The position numbers and the translations under genes were made by a program. This document shows, piece by piece, positions 30,026-39,364 of a stretch of DNA of 64,000 nucleotides. Each line of letters starts with the position of its first letter. Position 1 is the first letter of the stretch. This DNA comes from Actinomycetota bacterium (GTDB lineage: Bacteria > Actinomycetota > UBA4738 > HRBIN12), in contig JBBECT010000007.1 in NCBI GenBank assembly GCA_040881665.1, positions 296,406 to 360,405 of the forward strand, read 5' to 3'. Below the pieces are notes generated by a model. The model saw only the letters and a list, made by a program, of their open reading frames with translations, was not told where the DNA came from and ran no database searches.

Positions 30026-31396
30026 CTATTCCGCGGGAAGCAGGCGCACGAGCGGCCAGCCCGAGATCTGCAACCCCGTGACGGTTCCGTCGACCCCGCG
30101 CCGGAACGCGCATCGCTCCCCCGACTCGGACCCGCCCCGGACGACGAACTCCAGCGGAGCCTCGGTCGGTTCCAATGTCTGCAGGTCGTCCGGCGACCAC
30201 GCGAGTGCCAGCCGCCCTTCGCGCCACACCACGCGCGCGGGCTCTCCGAGGTCCTCCCAGGCGTAGAGGCCGAGCAGCTCCACGTACGCCTCCGGGACGG
30301 GTACGGGCACGCTCGGCACGGGAACCGCATGCGCCTCGACGGCATCGGCCGCGACCTCGAGGAGCTCGAGTGCGAGCGTTCCCGCGGGACCCTCGCCGTT
30401 CGCGAGCGCGATCGCGGCCACGCGGGTCCGAGGATCGAACACGAGTCGGCTCCTGAACCCGAACGTTCCACCGGCGTGGCCGACCACGACACCGTGGTCG
30501 GTGCGGGTGCAGTACCACGCCAAGCCCTGTGCCTCGGTCCAGGCGGCGTCGACGATCCGTCGCGGCCGGTGCATCTCGGCGAGAGAGGTTCCCACCAGCA
30601 CCCGATCGCCGCGCCGCTCGGCCGCGTCGGTGCGGAACTGCGCCGACGCCCAGCACGCGAGATCGCGCACGCTCGAGACCAAGCCGCCTTCGGCGTCGGT
30701 CCCCTTCATCCGGGTCGGCGAGACCGGGGGCGCGTCGGTGAACGTCCGTGGGTAGTGCCCGCTGGCGCGGGGAGCCTCGCCGGGGAGCTCGCCTTCGAAC
30801 CCGCTGCGACGCATCCCGAGCGGGTCGAGGAGCGCCTCGCGAACCTGCGAGCGATAGGGCCGGCCGGCGACCCGCGCGACGACCTCGCCGAGCAGCTGGT
30901 ATCCGAGGTTGGAGTACTTCGCCCCGGCGTCGGGAGCGAGCGCGAGCTCGACCCGGTCGAGCGCGGCGACGACCTCGTCGATCGTCGGGAACGTGCCCGC
31001 TCGCCAATCGAGCGTGGGCGCCTCGACCGGGAGCCCGGCCTCGTGGGTCAGCAGCCGCCGCAGCGTGACCTCCTCGATCGGCCCCCACGGATTCGTCGCA
31101 CCCGCGAACTCCGGCACATGGGCGACGAGCGGATCGTCCAGGCGGAGCAACCCCTGGTCTCGGAGCTGAACGATCGCGGTCCCCGTCAAGGTCTTGGTGA
31201 TCGACCCGACGCGGAACAGGGTGTCCGCATCGACCGGGCTCGCTCCCTCGAGCTCGGCGAACCCGTGTCCGGCAGCCCACGCGAGATCGTCGCCGACGAC
31301 CACTCCGGCCGCGACGCCCGGAGCTCCGTGCGCGGCGACGTGACGGGCGACGAGCGAGTCGAGTCGTCCCTCGGCACCCGCGAGCTCGCCGCCCAC
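30026..31396 (-). CDS. Serine hydrolase, class C beta-lactamase/PBP4* fold
   Basis: The 456 residues include the S-x-x-K motif GSITK (Ser65, Lys68), Y-S-N in KYSNLGYQLL and the third motif HAG in GHAGGTFGF, the full catalytic set of this fold. A C-terminal beta-domain of about 100 residues follows. There is no signal peptide, so it is probably a cytoplasmic esterase or peptidase rather than a lactamase. GTG start, four bases after the epimerase stop, so both are likely co-transcribed. Confidence 0.85.
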   Translation of the reverse strand: MGGELAGAEGRLDSLVARHVAAHGAPGVAAGVVVGDDLAWAAGHGFAELEGASPVDADTLFRVGSITKTLTGTAIVQLRDQGLLRLDDPLVAHVPEFAGATNPWGPIEEVTLRRLLTHEAGLPVEAPTLDWRAGTFPTIDEVVAALDRVELALAPDAGAKYSNLGYQLLGEVVARVAGRPYRSQVREALLDPLGMRRSGFEGELPGEAPRASGHYPRTFTDAPPVSPTRMKGTDAEGGLVSSVRDLACWASAQFRTDAAERRGDRVLVGTSLAEMHRPRRIVDAAWTEAQGLAWYCTRTDHGVVVGHAGGTFGFRSRLVFDPRTRVAAIALANGEGPAGTLALELLEVAADAVEAHAVPVPSVPVPVPEAYVELLGLYAWEDLGEPARVVWREGRLALAWSPDDLQTLEPTEAPLEFVVRGGSESGERCAFRRGVDGTVTGLQISGWPLVRLLPAE

Positions 31397-31400
31397 CGGG

Positions 31401-32345
31401 TCAGATCCCCTTCAGGTAGGCGACCGTCTCCCCGAGGCCGTCTTCGAGGTGGGTCCAGGGGCGCCAGCCCAGCGCCTGGGCGGCGAGCGCGTTGTCGAGG
31501 GCGATCCTGCGGATCTCCCCCGGCGGCGGCGGACCCTGCTGCGGGTCCGTCGAGACGCCGACGATGTCGGCGATCATCCGGTACAGGTGGTTCACGGTCG
31601 TCTCGAGGGCCGTCCCGATGTTCACGAGCTTGCCCGAGCCGCGCTCGAGCGTGAGCGCGAACGCGTGGACGACGTCGTCGATGAACACGAAGTCACGGGT
31701 CTGGTTCCCGTCGCCGAACACCGCGGGAGTCTCGCCGGCGAGCAGCTTCGACGCGAAGATCGAGACGACGCCCGCCTCCCCGTGCGGGTCCTGGCGCGGG
31801 CCGTAGACGTTCCCGAGGGCCAGCGAGGTCGCATCCAGCCCCCGGAACCGCGAGTAGTAGCTCAGGTAGTCGATCGCGACCTTCTTGCTGACGCCGTAGG
31901 GCGAGGCGGGGCGCGAGCCCTGGGCGGCGCTCTCCTTCACCGGGATCCGTCGCGCGTCACCGTAGAGGGTGCCGCCGCTGGCGGCGTAGATCACCTTGCG
32001 CACCCCGACCTTGACGCTGCACTCGAGCACGTTCAACAGTCCCATCACGTTGATGTCGGCGTCGGTCACCGGATCGGTCAGGGACGGACGGACCCCCGAC
32101 TGAGCGGCGAGATGCATCACGAACTCGGGACGATGGCGCTCGAACATCGGCAACAGGCCGTCGGCGCGCACGTCCATGTTGAAGAACGTGAACTCCTTGC
32201 CGTAGCCGCGGGCCTCGCCGAGGTTCGCGATGCGGCCCGTCGTCAGGTCGTCGACCGCGATCACGCGGTGCCCCTCGGCGAGGAGTCGATCCGAGAGGTG
32301 GGAGCCGATGAACCCCGCGCCGCCGGTCACGAGGATCGTCGTCAT
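31401..32345 (-). CDS. NAD-dependent nucleotide-sugar epimerase (GalE-like)
   Basis: Extended short-chain dehydrogenase of 314 residues. VTGGAGFIGSHL binds NAD; Asp in IAVDDLTTG selects NAD. The catalytic S-Y-K set is AASGGTLYGD (Ser/Thr), and Tyr-Lys in SPYGVSKKVAIDYL. LALGNVYGPRQDPHGEAGVV and GDGNQTRDFVFIDDVV are typical of UDP-glucose/GlcNAc 4-epimerases. The exact sugar is not determinable; dTDP-glucose dehydratase is less likely. The ATG at 32345 follows GGATGGGA. Confidence 0.87.
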   Translation of the reverse strand: MTTILVTGGAGFIGSHLSDRLLAEGHRVIAVDDLTTGRIANLGEARGYGKEFTFFNMDVRADGLLPMFERHRPEFVMHLAAQSGVRPSLTDPVTDADINVMGLLNVLECSVKVGVRKVIYAASGGTLYGDARRIPVKESAAQGSRPASPYGVSKKVAIDYLSYYSRFRGLDATSLALGNVYGPRQDPHGEAGVVSIFASKLLAGETPAVFGDGNQTRDFVFIDDVVHAFALTLERGSGKLVNIGTALETTVNHLYRMIADIVGVSTDPQQGPPPPGEIRRIALDNALAAQALGWRPWTHLEDGLGETVAYLKGI

Positions 32346-32421
32346 CGTCCCATCCTGCCCGCATCCACGGGCACTGTCACGCAACGGAACCGGGACACCC
32401 GGTGATCGGTGCCATCGGCCC

Positions 32422-33426
32422 TCACGAGGCCAGCTTCAGGTTCGGGTCGGCGCCGACGTCGAGCGAGGTGCGTTCCCCGCGCGCGAGCCGGTGCGCCCCG
32501 GCGCTCGCGATCATCGCCCCGTTGTCGGTGCACAGCTCGATCGGCGGGAACAGCACCCGCAATCCGGCGCCGGTCCCGTCGGCCTCGATCCGCTCGCGGA
32601 GGCGTGAGTTGGCCACGACACCGCCACCCAGCAGCACGGTTCCCACGCCTCGTTCGGTGGCCGCGCGGATCGTCTTGGTGACCTGGACGTCGACGATGGC
32701 CTCCTGGAACGAGGCCGCCAGGTCCGCGGAGTCGATCTCGCGTCCCGCCGCCTGCTCAGCCTTCACGTGCCGCAGCACCGCCGTCTTCAGTCCCGACATC
32801 GAGAAGTCGAGCGAGTCGGCCATCGCCCGTGGGAACCGCACGGCGTCGGGGTTGCCCTCGCGGGCCAGCACGTCGACCGCCGGGCCGCCCGGGAACCCGA
32901 GGCCGAGCAGCCGGGCGACCTTGTCGAACGCCTCACCCGCCGCGTCGTCGACCGTCTGGCCGAGCACCTCGAACCGATGATCGTCGGGCATGTGCACGAT
33001 CATCGTGTGGCCGCCCGACACGATCAGCGCGACATAGGGCGGTTCCGGCGGCCCGTGGACGAGGAAGTTCGCCCACACGTGCCCCTCGAGGTGATTCACC
33101 CCGATCAGCGGCGCTCCCGTACCGATCGCGATCGACTTGGCCGCGGCGATCCCGACGAGCAGGGCACCGACCAGTCCCGGCCCGACCGTGACGGCGACCC
33201 CGTCGAGATCGCCGAACCGGACGCCGGCCTCGTCAAGCGCCTGCTCGGTCAGCGGCGTGAGCGCCTCGACGTGCGCGCGTGCGGCCACCTCCGGAACGAC
33301 GCCGCCGAACTTGCCGTGCAGATCGACCTGGCTCGCGATCAGATTCGAGCGCACCACGAAGGCGTCCTCGACGATCGCGATCGCCGTCTCGTCGCACGAG
33401 GTCTCGACCCCGAGCACGAGCGTCAC
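32422..33426 (-). CDS. tsaD: tRNA N6-threonylcarbamoyladenosine transferase TsaD
   Basis: Transfers threonylcarbamoyl to A37 of ANN-reading tRNAs, with TsaB and TsaE. The 334 residues begin VTLVLGVETSCDETA and contain the metal-binding His pair in NHLEGHVWAN, VSGGHTMIV, SFQEAIVDV and the C-terminal metal Asp in PIELCTDNGAMIA. The GTG start overlaps the rimI stop by four bases. TsaC, which makes the intermediate, is not in the window. Confidence 0.97.
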   Translation of the reverse strand: MTLVLGVETSCDETAIAIVEDAFVVRSNLIASQVDLHGKFGGVVPEVAARAHVEALTPLTEQALDEAGVRFGDLDGVAVTVGPGLVGALLVGIAAAKSIAIGTGAPLIGVNHLEGHVWANFLVHGPPEPPYVALIVSGGHTMIVHMPDDHRFEVLGQTVDDAAGEAFDKVARLLGLGFPGGPAVDVLAREGNPDAVRFPRAMADSLDFSMSGLKTAVLRHVKAEQAAGREIDSADLAASFQEAIVDVQVTKTIRAATERGVGTVLLGGGVVANSRLRERIEADGTGAGLRVLFPPIELCTDNGAMIASAGAHRLARGERTSLDVGADPNLKLAS

Positions 33427-33971
33427 GGACGGACGCCCTCGGGCAGCTCCGCGGCGATCGCCTCGAGCCGTTCCGCGTAGACGCGTGTGCGGATGTCGTC
33501 GACCCACATGATCAGCGCGTCCTCGTTGATCTCCTGGTAGTAGTTCTTGCGGATCCCGACTGGACGGAACCCGAACGATCCGTACAGCCGCTGGGCACCC
33601 CAGTTCGACACGCGCACCTCGAGCGAGATCGCCTCGGCACCCAGCTCGATCCCCCCGAACACGAGGTCGTGCAGCAGGCGCGTCCCGACCTTGTGGCGCT
33701 GCTGTTCCGGCGCGACCGCGATGTTGGTGACGTGCGCCTCGTCGCCGTAGGAGATCAACCCCCCGTACCCGACGATCGCGCGGTCGACGCGCGCGACGAG
33801 ATAGCAGCGGTTCGAGGTCTCCATCATCTCGTTGAGGAACAGGTTCGGGCTCCACGGACGCGGGTAGACGCGCCGCTCGATCGCCATCACGCCGCGCAGG
33901 TGGCGGCGGCGCATCCGGGCGACCTCAAGACGTGGCGCCTCGGGCTCGCTGATCCCAAGCGATCTCCGCAT
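33423..33971 (-). CDS. rimI: Ribosomal protein S18-alanine N-acetyltransferase RimI
   Basis: GNAT-fold enzyme that acetylates the N-terminus of S18. The acetyl-CoA loop is VAPEQQRHKVGTRLL; LEVRVSNWGAQRLYGSFGF is the usual RimI C-terminal core. The start at 33971 keeps the first beta strand (RLEVARM) and overlaps tsaB by 47 bases. A later ATG at 33914 follows GAGGT but would clip that strand. It sits between tsaB and tsaD, the standard actinobacterial order. Confidence 0.9.
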   Translation of the reverse strand: MRRSLGISEPEAPRLEVARMRRRHLRGVMAIERRVYPRPWSPNLFLNEMMETSNRCYLVARVDRAIVGYGGLISYGDEAHVTNIAVAPEQQRHKVGTRLLHDLVFGGIELGAEAISLEVRVSNWGAQRLYGSFGFRPVGIRKNYYQEINEDALIMWVDDIRTRVYAERLEAIAAELPEGVRP

Positions 33972-34635
33972 CCGATCTCCGTAGGTACAGGGGCACGACG
34001 TCGGTCAGACGGTCGTGCTCCTCCCGGAGGAACCGCGGCACCGCGAGCTCGACGAGCGCCGCCGCCTGCGGGCGCTGCCGCAGGTCGGAGGCCAGGTCGA
34101 CCTCTGCGCCGAGGGCTTCCTCGATCTCTGTCCGATACAGGATGGCACCATCCCCGATGAGCAACACCTCTTCGCCGAGGGCCTCGAGGTCGGCGATCAG
34201 GTGGTCGGGAGCGGCGACCGCCGGCTCGGTCTGGCGCACCACCCCTCCGGGCACCGGCCGGTACAGCGCGTGGAACACCTCGCCCCGGCGCCCGTCGATC
34301 ACCGCGCAGATCGCTCGATCCGTGTGCCGCACTGAGAACGCGAGCGCGTCGAGAGAGGTGACGCCGACGATCGGGACGCCGAGGACCTGTGCGAGCGACT
34401 TGCCCGCCTGGATCCCGACCCGCAGGCCGGTGAACAGCCCGGGGCCGACGCCCACCGCGATCCCGCCGAGCTGATCGAGCTCGACCCCGGCCCAGCTCCG
34501 GAGCTGCTCGAGCGCCGGGAACACCGATTCCTGATGCGTGCGGCCGGTGATCGAGACCTGGGCGAGGATCTCGGACTCGTTTCCGAACGCGACCGACGAC
34601 TGCGGTGTGGAGGTCTCGATCGCGAGCACGATCAC
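33925..34635 (-). CDS. tsaB: tRNA threonylcarbamoyladenosine biosynthesis protein TsaB
   Basis: ASKHA-fold, inactive paralogue of TsaD that scaffolds the TsaBDE complex. The 236 residues begin VIVLAIETSTPQSSVA at a GTG overlapping the tsaE stop (GTGA). VGPGLFTGLRVGIQAGKSLA and the ATP-fold loop DGRRGEVFHALY are diagnostic. Metal-binding residues of TsaD are missing, as expected. Confidence 0.95.
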   Translation of the reverse strand: MIVLAIETSTPQSSVAFGNESEILAQVSITGRTHQESVFPALEQLRSWAGVELDQLGGIAVGVGPGLFTGLRVGIQAGKSLAQVLGVPIVGVTSLDALAFSVRHTDRAICAVIDGRRGEVFHALYRPVPGGVVRQTEPAVAAPDHLIADLEALGEEVLLIGDGAILYRTEIEEALGAEVDLASDLRQRPQAAALVELAVPRFLREEHDRLTDVVPLYLRRSDAEIAWDQRARGATS

Positions 34636-35138
34636 GGGCGGCGGCCTCCTCCCTCGAACGTCCCGGCGAGCCCGGTGAGGCGTTCGTCCCACGAGCCCTC
34701 GCCCGCGAGCACGAGCCGTCGGGGCTCGTCCTGCCAGCCCGCGGACCCGTCGGCCGCGGCGGTCGTCAGCTCGATCGTCAGGTGGTGTTCGGGCAACAGA
34801 GCGTCGATCGCGTCGCCCCACTCCACGACGAGCACACCGTCCTCGGCGAGGTCCTCGTCGAGACCGAGGTCGATCACGTCCTGCACGCGCTCGAGCCGGT
34901 AGACGTCGGCGTGCAGCAGGTGCAGCCGCCCCCGGTACTCCCGCACGAGGGTGAAGGTGGGCGACACGATCTGATCGTCGATCCCCAGACCCCGGGCCAG
35001 GCCCTGGACGAGCGTCGTCTTTCCCGCTCCGAGCTCGCCGGTCAGCGCGATCGCGTCGCCCGCGCGAACCAGCTCCCCGATCGCTTCCCCGATCGCCCGG
35101 GTCCGGTCCGCGGAGACGGAGTGGAGCTCGAGTCGCAC
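34632..35138 (-). CDS. tsaE: tRNA threonylcarbamoyladenosine biosynthesis ATPase TsaE
   Basis: P-loop ATPase that drives turnover of TsaBD. The 168 residues have Walker A GELGAGKTT, SPTFTLVREY, HADVYRL and VVEWGD, all family marks. Start is GTG. A C-terminal extension of about 25 residues ends in Gly-Gly-Gly-Arg-Arg. It lies 11 bases downstream of the uracil-DNA glycosylase gene; in streptomycetes alr is usually closer. Confidence 0.95.
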   Translation of the reverse strand: MRLELHSVSADRTRAIGEAIGELVRAGDAIALTGELGAGKTTLVQGLARGLGIDDQIVSPTFTLVREYRGRLHLLHADVYRLERVQDVIDLGLDEDLAEDGVLVVEWGDAIDALLPEHHLTIELTTAAADGSAGWQDEPRRLVLAGEGSWDERLTGLAGTFEGGGRRP

Positions 35139-35149
35139 CGACGCACGCC

Positions 35150-35797
35150 TCAGAACAGGCCGAGCTGCTCGGACCCGGCGTCCTCGCCCGGGCTCGAGGG
35201 CTCGGGCTCGGGGGCGGCCTCGGGCACCACGATCGGCTCGTCGAGCGCGCGGCGGACCTCGGCGAAGTCCTCCTGCAGCGCCTGGAACTGGCGCGACTTC
35301 TCCCCGCCCCCGTGCAGGATCGCGGCGGGGTGGAACGTAGGGATCACGGTCCGGTCCCGCCAGTCGAACCGCTGGCCCCGCACCCGGCTGATCGAAGCCG
35401 TCGTGTCGAGGATGTAGCGGGTCGCGAAGTTACCGAGGGTGACCACGATCCGTGGATCGATCAATCGGATCTGCTCGGTGAGCCAGGGGGTGCAGGCCTC
35501 GATCTCGTCCGGCCGCGGATCGCGGTTGCCCGGCGGACGGCTCTTCACGACGTTCGCGATGTAGACGTCCTCGCGCCGCAGGCCGATCTCACCGAGCATC
35601 CGGTTCAACAGCTGGCCGGCGGCGCCGACGAACGGCTCCCCCTGCTTGTCCTCGTGGAACCCCGGACCCTCGCCGATGAACAGCAGGTCGGCGTACGGGT
35701 TCCCGACGCCGAACACGACCTGGGTGCGCGTCTCATGGAGGCGGCACCGCGTACACGTCGCGGCCTCTGCCGCGAGCTCTTCGAGCGTCTCGGTCAC
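35150..35797 (-). CDS. Uracil-DNA glycosylase, family 4
   Basis: Removes uracil from DNA. Motif A is [17 protein letters not shown] and motif B is HPAAIL; the product is 215 residues. Of the four cluster cysteines known from Thermus and Archaeoglobus enzymes, Cys15, Cys18 and Cys102 are present. The third position (expected in VVKCRPP) is Ser86, so the cluster may have an unusual ligand or be labile. The last residues, Glu-Gln-Leu-Gly-Leu-Phe, match a beta-clamp-binding peptide, joined by an acidic Pro-rich linker. GTG start overlapping the peptidase gene. Confidence 0.9.
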   Translation of the reverse strand: MTETLEELAAEAATCTRCRLHETRTQVVFGVGNPYADLLFIGEGPGFHEDKQGEPFVGAAGQLLNRMLGEIGLRREDVYIANVVKSRPPGNRDPRPDEIEACTPWLTEQIRLIDPRIVVTLGNFATRYILDTTASISRVRGQRFDWRDRTVIPTFHPAAILHGGGEKSRQFQALQEDFAEVRRALDEPIVVPEAAPEPEPSSPGEDAGSEQLGLF

Positions 35798-36714
35798 GTC
35801 CGGTCGCCTCCCCCGATCGCCGGAACGCCGTGCAGGTCGGTCGCGAGACGGACCCCCCGGCGGATCGCCTCGGCCACCGCGCGTTCGGCGAGCGCCTCGA
35901 CCGCCGGTTGCTCGGCGTCCACCTCGCCCGTGGCGAGGGTGAACAGGGTATCGCCGTCATGGCGCGTGTGGGACGGGCGAACGGCCTGCGCGATCCCCTC
36001 ATGCCCGGCGATCGCCAACAGGTTCGCGCGCTCCTTCGACAGGCGCGCGTTCGTGACGACGACGCCGATCACGGTGTTGCCCGCGACCGACTCGGGCGCG
36101 TCCGGGCGGGCATCAGCTGGGGCGCGCGAGCCGGCGAGCACGCCCTCCGCCTCGTCGAGGACCTCGCCCACCGCGTTCACGACCATGAGCGCTCCGACGA
36201 GCACCCCGTCGTCCCCTTCGAGGGCGACGGACCCGAGACCGCCCTTCACCGCGTACTCGGGTCCGTAGAGCTTCGCCACGGTCGCGCCGGTCCCCGCGCC
36301 GGCGTTCCCCTCGCTGAAGGGCCCGTCTGCGGCGTCGTCGACCGCGCGTTCCCCATCCTGCGAGGTCGGACGGGCGGACGCGTCGCCGAGCCCGAGATCG
36401 AACACCACCGCGGCGGGAACGATCGGCACCCGGGCGAGACCGGCGTCGAACCCGAGACCGGCCGCCTCGAGCCGGCGCATCACACCGTCCGCGGCGGCGA
36501 GGCCGAACGCGCTGCCGCCGGTGAGCAGTACCGCCTGCACGTGGTCCACCAGCATGCCCGGGCGCAGCAGGTCGGTCTCACGGGTGCCCGGCGCGCCGCC
36601 CCGGACCTCACCCGACCCGACGGTCTCCGGCGGTGCGAGCACGACCGTGCAGCCCGTTCCTCCCTCCAGGTCGGTGACCTGCCCGACCCGGATACCCGGC
36701 ACGCGCGTGATCAC
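35794..36714 (-). CDS. P1/S58 family peptidase (DmpA-like)
   Basis: N-terminal-nucleophile-type aminopeptidase/amidase family that self-cleaves into two chains. The 306 residues contain [40 protein letters not shown] and the predicted cleavage/nucleophile site [13 protein letters not shown] (Asn-Thr). Natural substrates of most members are unknown. It is locked between alr (4-base overlap) and the glycosylase gene (4-base overlap), so all three are on one coupled message. Confidence 0.9.
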   Translation of the reverse strand: MITRVPGIRVGQVTDLEGGTGCTVVLAPPETVGSGEVRGGAPGTRETDLLRPGMLVDHVQAVLLTGGSAFGLAAADGVMRRLEAAGLGFDAGLARVPIVPAAVVFDLGLGDASARPTSQDGERAVDDAADGPFSEGNAGAGTGATVAKLYGPEYAVKGGLGSVALEGDDGVLVGALMVVNAVGEVLDEAEGVLAGSRAPADARPDAPESVAGNTVIGVVVTNARLSKERANLLAIAGHEGIAQAVRPSHTRHDGDTLFTLATGEVDAEQPAVEALAERAVAEAIRRGVRLATDLHGVPAIGGGDRT

Positions 36715-37841
36715 CCGGACGCCCCCGTGTACACGCGGGGAACGCGCGCACCGACCGACGTGAGGATCTCGTAGGCGATCGTGCCCGATCGCTGGGCGAG
36801 CTCGGCGGCCGTGATCTCCTCGTCGCCGCTGCGTCCCAGCAGCACGACCTCGTCGCCCTGCCGAACCTCGTGATCACCGCAATCGACCATGAGCTGATCC
36901 ATCGTGACGGTACCGGCGACCCGGTGGCGCCGACCCCCGATCAACACCTCTGCGATCGAGGAGAGCCGGCGCGGATACCCGTCGGCGTACCCGGCCGGGA
37001 CGATCGCGATCGTCGCCTCGCGGTCGAGCGTGTAGCTGTGCCCGTAGGAGATCGATTCGCCGGCGGACAGACGCTTGGTCATCACGACCGCGGATCGCCA
37101 GGACAGCGCCGGGCGCAGCCCCAAGCCTTCGCCGATCCCGGGCGCGGGCTCGATCCCGTAGATCGAGATCCCGGGCCGCACGAGATCGTAGTGCGCGGCG
37201 GGGTACGCGATCGTGGCCGCGCTGTTCGCCACGTGGAGCATTGGCGGGCGCGTCGGCAGACCGGCGAGCGCCTCGTCGAACCGATGGAGCTGCTCCTTCG
37301 TCGTCGCCTCGTCGTCCTCCGCACGGGCCAGATGGGTCCACACACCCTCGAGCGTGAGCCCGGTGCCGGCCACGTCGCCGGCGAAGGCCCCGAGGAGATC
37401 CGGCGGCCACAGCCCGATGCGATGCATCCCCGTGTCCACCTTGATGTGCACCGGGACCGCACCCCGGTCCCGCCCCGCGGCGTCGGCCGCGACGGCCACA
37501 GCCGCGAGCCCGTCCGGCGTGCAGACCGTCGGGGTGAGCGTGTGCGCGAGGGCGTCGACCTCCGAGCCCCGCGGCAGCTCCGAGAGCACGAGCACAGGTG
37601 CGTCGATCCCGGCTTCGCGCAGCCGGATGCCCTCCTCGACGAGCGCCACCCCGAGCCGGGAGGCGCCGGCTTCGAGCGCGGCGCGAGCGACCTCGACGTC
37701 GCCGTGGCCGTACCCGTCGGCCTTCACGACCGCGAGCAACGCGCCCCCGGGCGGGGTGAGCGTCCGGACGTTCGCGCGGATCGCGTCGAGGTCGATCACG
37801 GCCTCGGTCGGCCGGTACCGGCGTGGCGGAGGGCTCACCAC
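36711..37841 (-). CDS. alr: Alanine racemase
   Basis: PLP enzyme making D-alanine for peptidoglycan. PLP-binding Lys40 lies in VVKADGYGHG, the second catalytic Tyr in SISYGHSYT, and AGYADGYPRRLS and VDCGDHEV follow. Length is 376 residues. Two consecutive GTG codons (37841 and 37838) can start it; the second overlaps the stop of the NAD(P)HX gene as GTGA. In actinobacteria it is normally next to the nnr and tsaE genes. Confidence 0.96.
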   Translation of the reverse strand: MVSPPPRRYRPTEAVIDLDAIRANVRTLTPPGGALLAVVKADGYGHGDVEVARAALEAGASRLGVALVEEGIRLREAGIDAPVLVLSELPRGSEVDALAHTLTPTVCTPDGLAAVAVAADAAGRDRGAVPVHIKVDTGMHRIGLWPPDLLGAFAGDVAGTGLTLEGVWTHLARAEDDEATTKEQLHRFDEALAGLPTRPPMLHVANSAATIAYPAAHYDLVRPGISIYGIEPAPGIGEGLGLRPALSWRSAVVMTKRLSAGESISYGHSYTLDREATIAIVPAGYADGYPRRLSSIAEVLIGGRRHRVAGTVTMDQLMVDCGDHEVRQGDEVVLLGRSGDEEITAAELAQRSGTIAYEILTSVGARVPRVYTGASG

Positions 37842-39364
37842 GGCGCGAGCACCTCCTCGACCGCCGCCGGGAGCAGCTCGACGAGATCCTCGGCGGTCGT
37901 GCCCTCCCCGAGCTCCTCGCCGGCGAGCCGGCCCGCGATCCCGTGGACGAACGCTCCGGCGCTCGCCGCATCGAGCGAGGACGTCCCACGCGCGAGCAGG
38001 CCGGCGATCACGCCCGTGAGCACGTCTCCCGTCCCGCCGGTCGCGAGCACCGGCGTTCCCGTCTCGTTGATCCGTGTCTTTCCGGCCGGCTCTGCGATCG
38101 CCGTGCGCCTCCCCTTCAGCAACGCGACCGCCTCCGCGTGGTTGGCCAGAGCGCGCACGGACCCCACACGGTCGGCGTCGATCTGGCCGGCCGGAACGCC
38201 GAGCAGGCGCGAAGCCTCCCCGGCGTGGGGCGTCAGCACGATCCCCGACCGGTTGGTGATCAGCGCGCCGACGCGGCCCTCGAACGCGTTGAGCGCGTCG
38301 GCGTCGACGACCGTGGGAACGGTGTGGGCCTGGACGAGGTCCCGGACCGTGCCGTCGGTGTCGGGGTGGCGGCCGAGACCCGGGCCGATCGCCACCGCGT
38401 CGGCGCCTTCGAGGTGTTCCTTCAGAGCCTCGATCGCTCCCGGTGCGAGGGTGCCGTCCTCGGTCTCGGGCAGAGCGAGGAAGGTTGCGCCCACGAGCCC
38501 GGCTTGGATCGCCGGGAGGGCGCTTGTCGGCGCTGCGACCTGGACCAGCCCCGCTCCCACCCGGGCGGCGGCGCGGGCGACGAGTCGAGGCGCTCCGGTC
38601 ATGTCGCGGGAACCGGCGATCACCAGGACGACGCCCGACGAGCGCTTGTGCGACTCCTCCGAGCGGGCGGGCCAGACGGCGGCGACGTCCGCGGCCTCGA
38701 TCACCCCGAGGCCGCGCGGAACCTCTTCTGGGGCGAAGCCGATATCGGCGATCTCAACGAACCCGGCCAGCGCCGCGCCCGGGAACAGGACGAGCCCTGC
38801 CTTCTCGGCCCCGAACGTGATCGTGACGTCGGCGGCCACCGCCGTGCCCGCCGCGCCCGTCGCGCCGTCCACGCCCGACGGGATGTCCGCGGCCGCGACC
38901 GGGGCCGGCGCGTCGTTCAACGCGTCGATCGCCTCCGCGTAGGCGCCCTCGGGCTCCCCGCGGAACCCCGTTCCGAGGATCGCGTCGATCGCGACGTCGG
39001 CACGCGCCAGCTCTACTGGCGTAGTCGAGGTGGACCAGTGCCGGACGCGGACATCGGCCTCGGACAACCGTGCGAGGTTCGAGGCCGCGGGCCCGGCGGG
39101 AGCGCGGTCCGGTTCGACGAGCACGACGGTTACCCGCATCCCCTCGCGCGCGAGGTGGCGCGCCGCGGCGAACCCGTCCCCCCCGTTGTTCCCGGGTCCG
39201 CACACGAGCACCGCCCGGCGTCCGTATCCACCGCCGGTCAGGTCGAGCGCGGCACGCGCGAGGACGCGCCCGGCGCGTTCCATCAGGGTGTCCGCGGACG
39301 TGCCCCGTTCTTGCGTGGCGCGGTCCAGCTCGCGGGCCTGATCGGGCGAGAGGAGCGGCCTCAT
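37835..39364 (-). CDS. nnr: Bifunctional NAD(P)HX epimerase/dehydratase
   Basis: Repairs damaged NAD(P)H hydrates. The 509 residues combine an N-terminal epimerase (GPGNNGGDGFAAARHL, residues to about 215) with a C-terminal ADP-dependent dehydratase (TPHAGEASRLLG and NETGTPVLATGGTGDVLTG). ATG start overlaps acpS by four bases (ATGA). The fused form is the common bacterial arrangement. Confidence 0.95.
   Translation of the reverse strand: MRPLLSPDQARELDRATQERGTSADTLMERAGRVLARAALDLTGGGYGRRAVLVCGPGNNGGDGFAAARHLAREGMRVTVVLVEPDRAPAGPAASNLARLSEADVRVRHWSTSTTPVELARADVAIDAILGTGFRGEPEGAYAEAIDALNDAPAPVAAADIPSGVDGATGAAGTAVAADVTITFGAEKAGLVLFPGAALAGFVEIADIGFAPEEVPRGLGVIEAADVAAVWPARSEESHKRSSGVVLVIAGSRDMTGAPRLVARAAARVGAGLVQVAAPTSALPAIQAGLVGATFLALPETEDGTLAPGAIEALKEHLEGADAVAIGPGLGRHPDTDGTVRDLVQAHTVPTVVDADALNAFEGRVGALITNRSGIVLTPHAGEASRLLGVPAGQIDADRVGSVRALANHAEAVALLKGRRTAIAEPAGKTRINETGTPVLATGGTGDVLTGVIAGLLARGTSSLDAASAGAFVHGIAGRLAGEELGEGTTAEDLVELLPAAVEEVLAPW

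Noticed and set aside
30026..31396. Antibiotic-resistance beta-lactamase
   Set aside because: The fold motifs are present but there is no signal peptide, and the extra C-terminal domain fits the broad serine hydrolase/esterase group.
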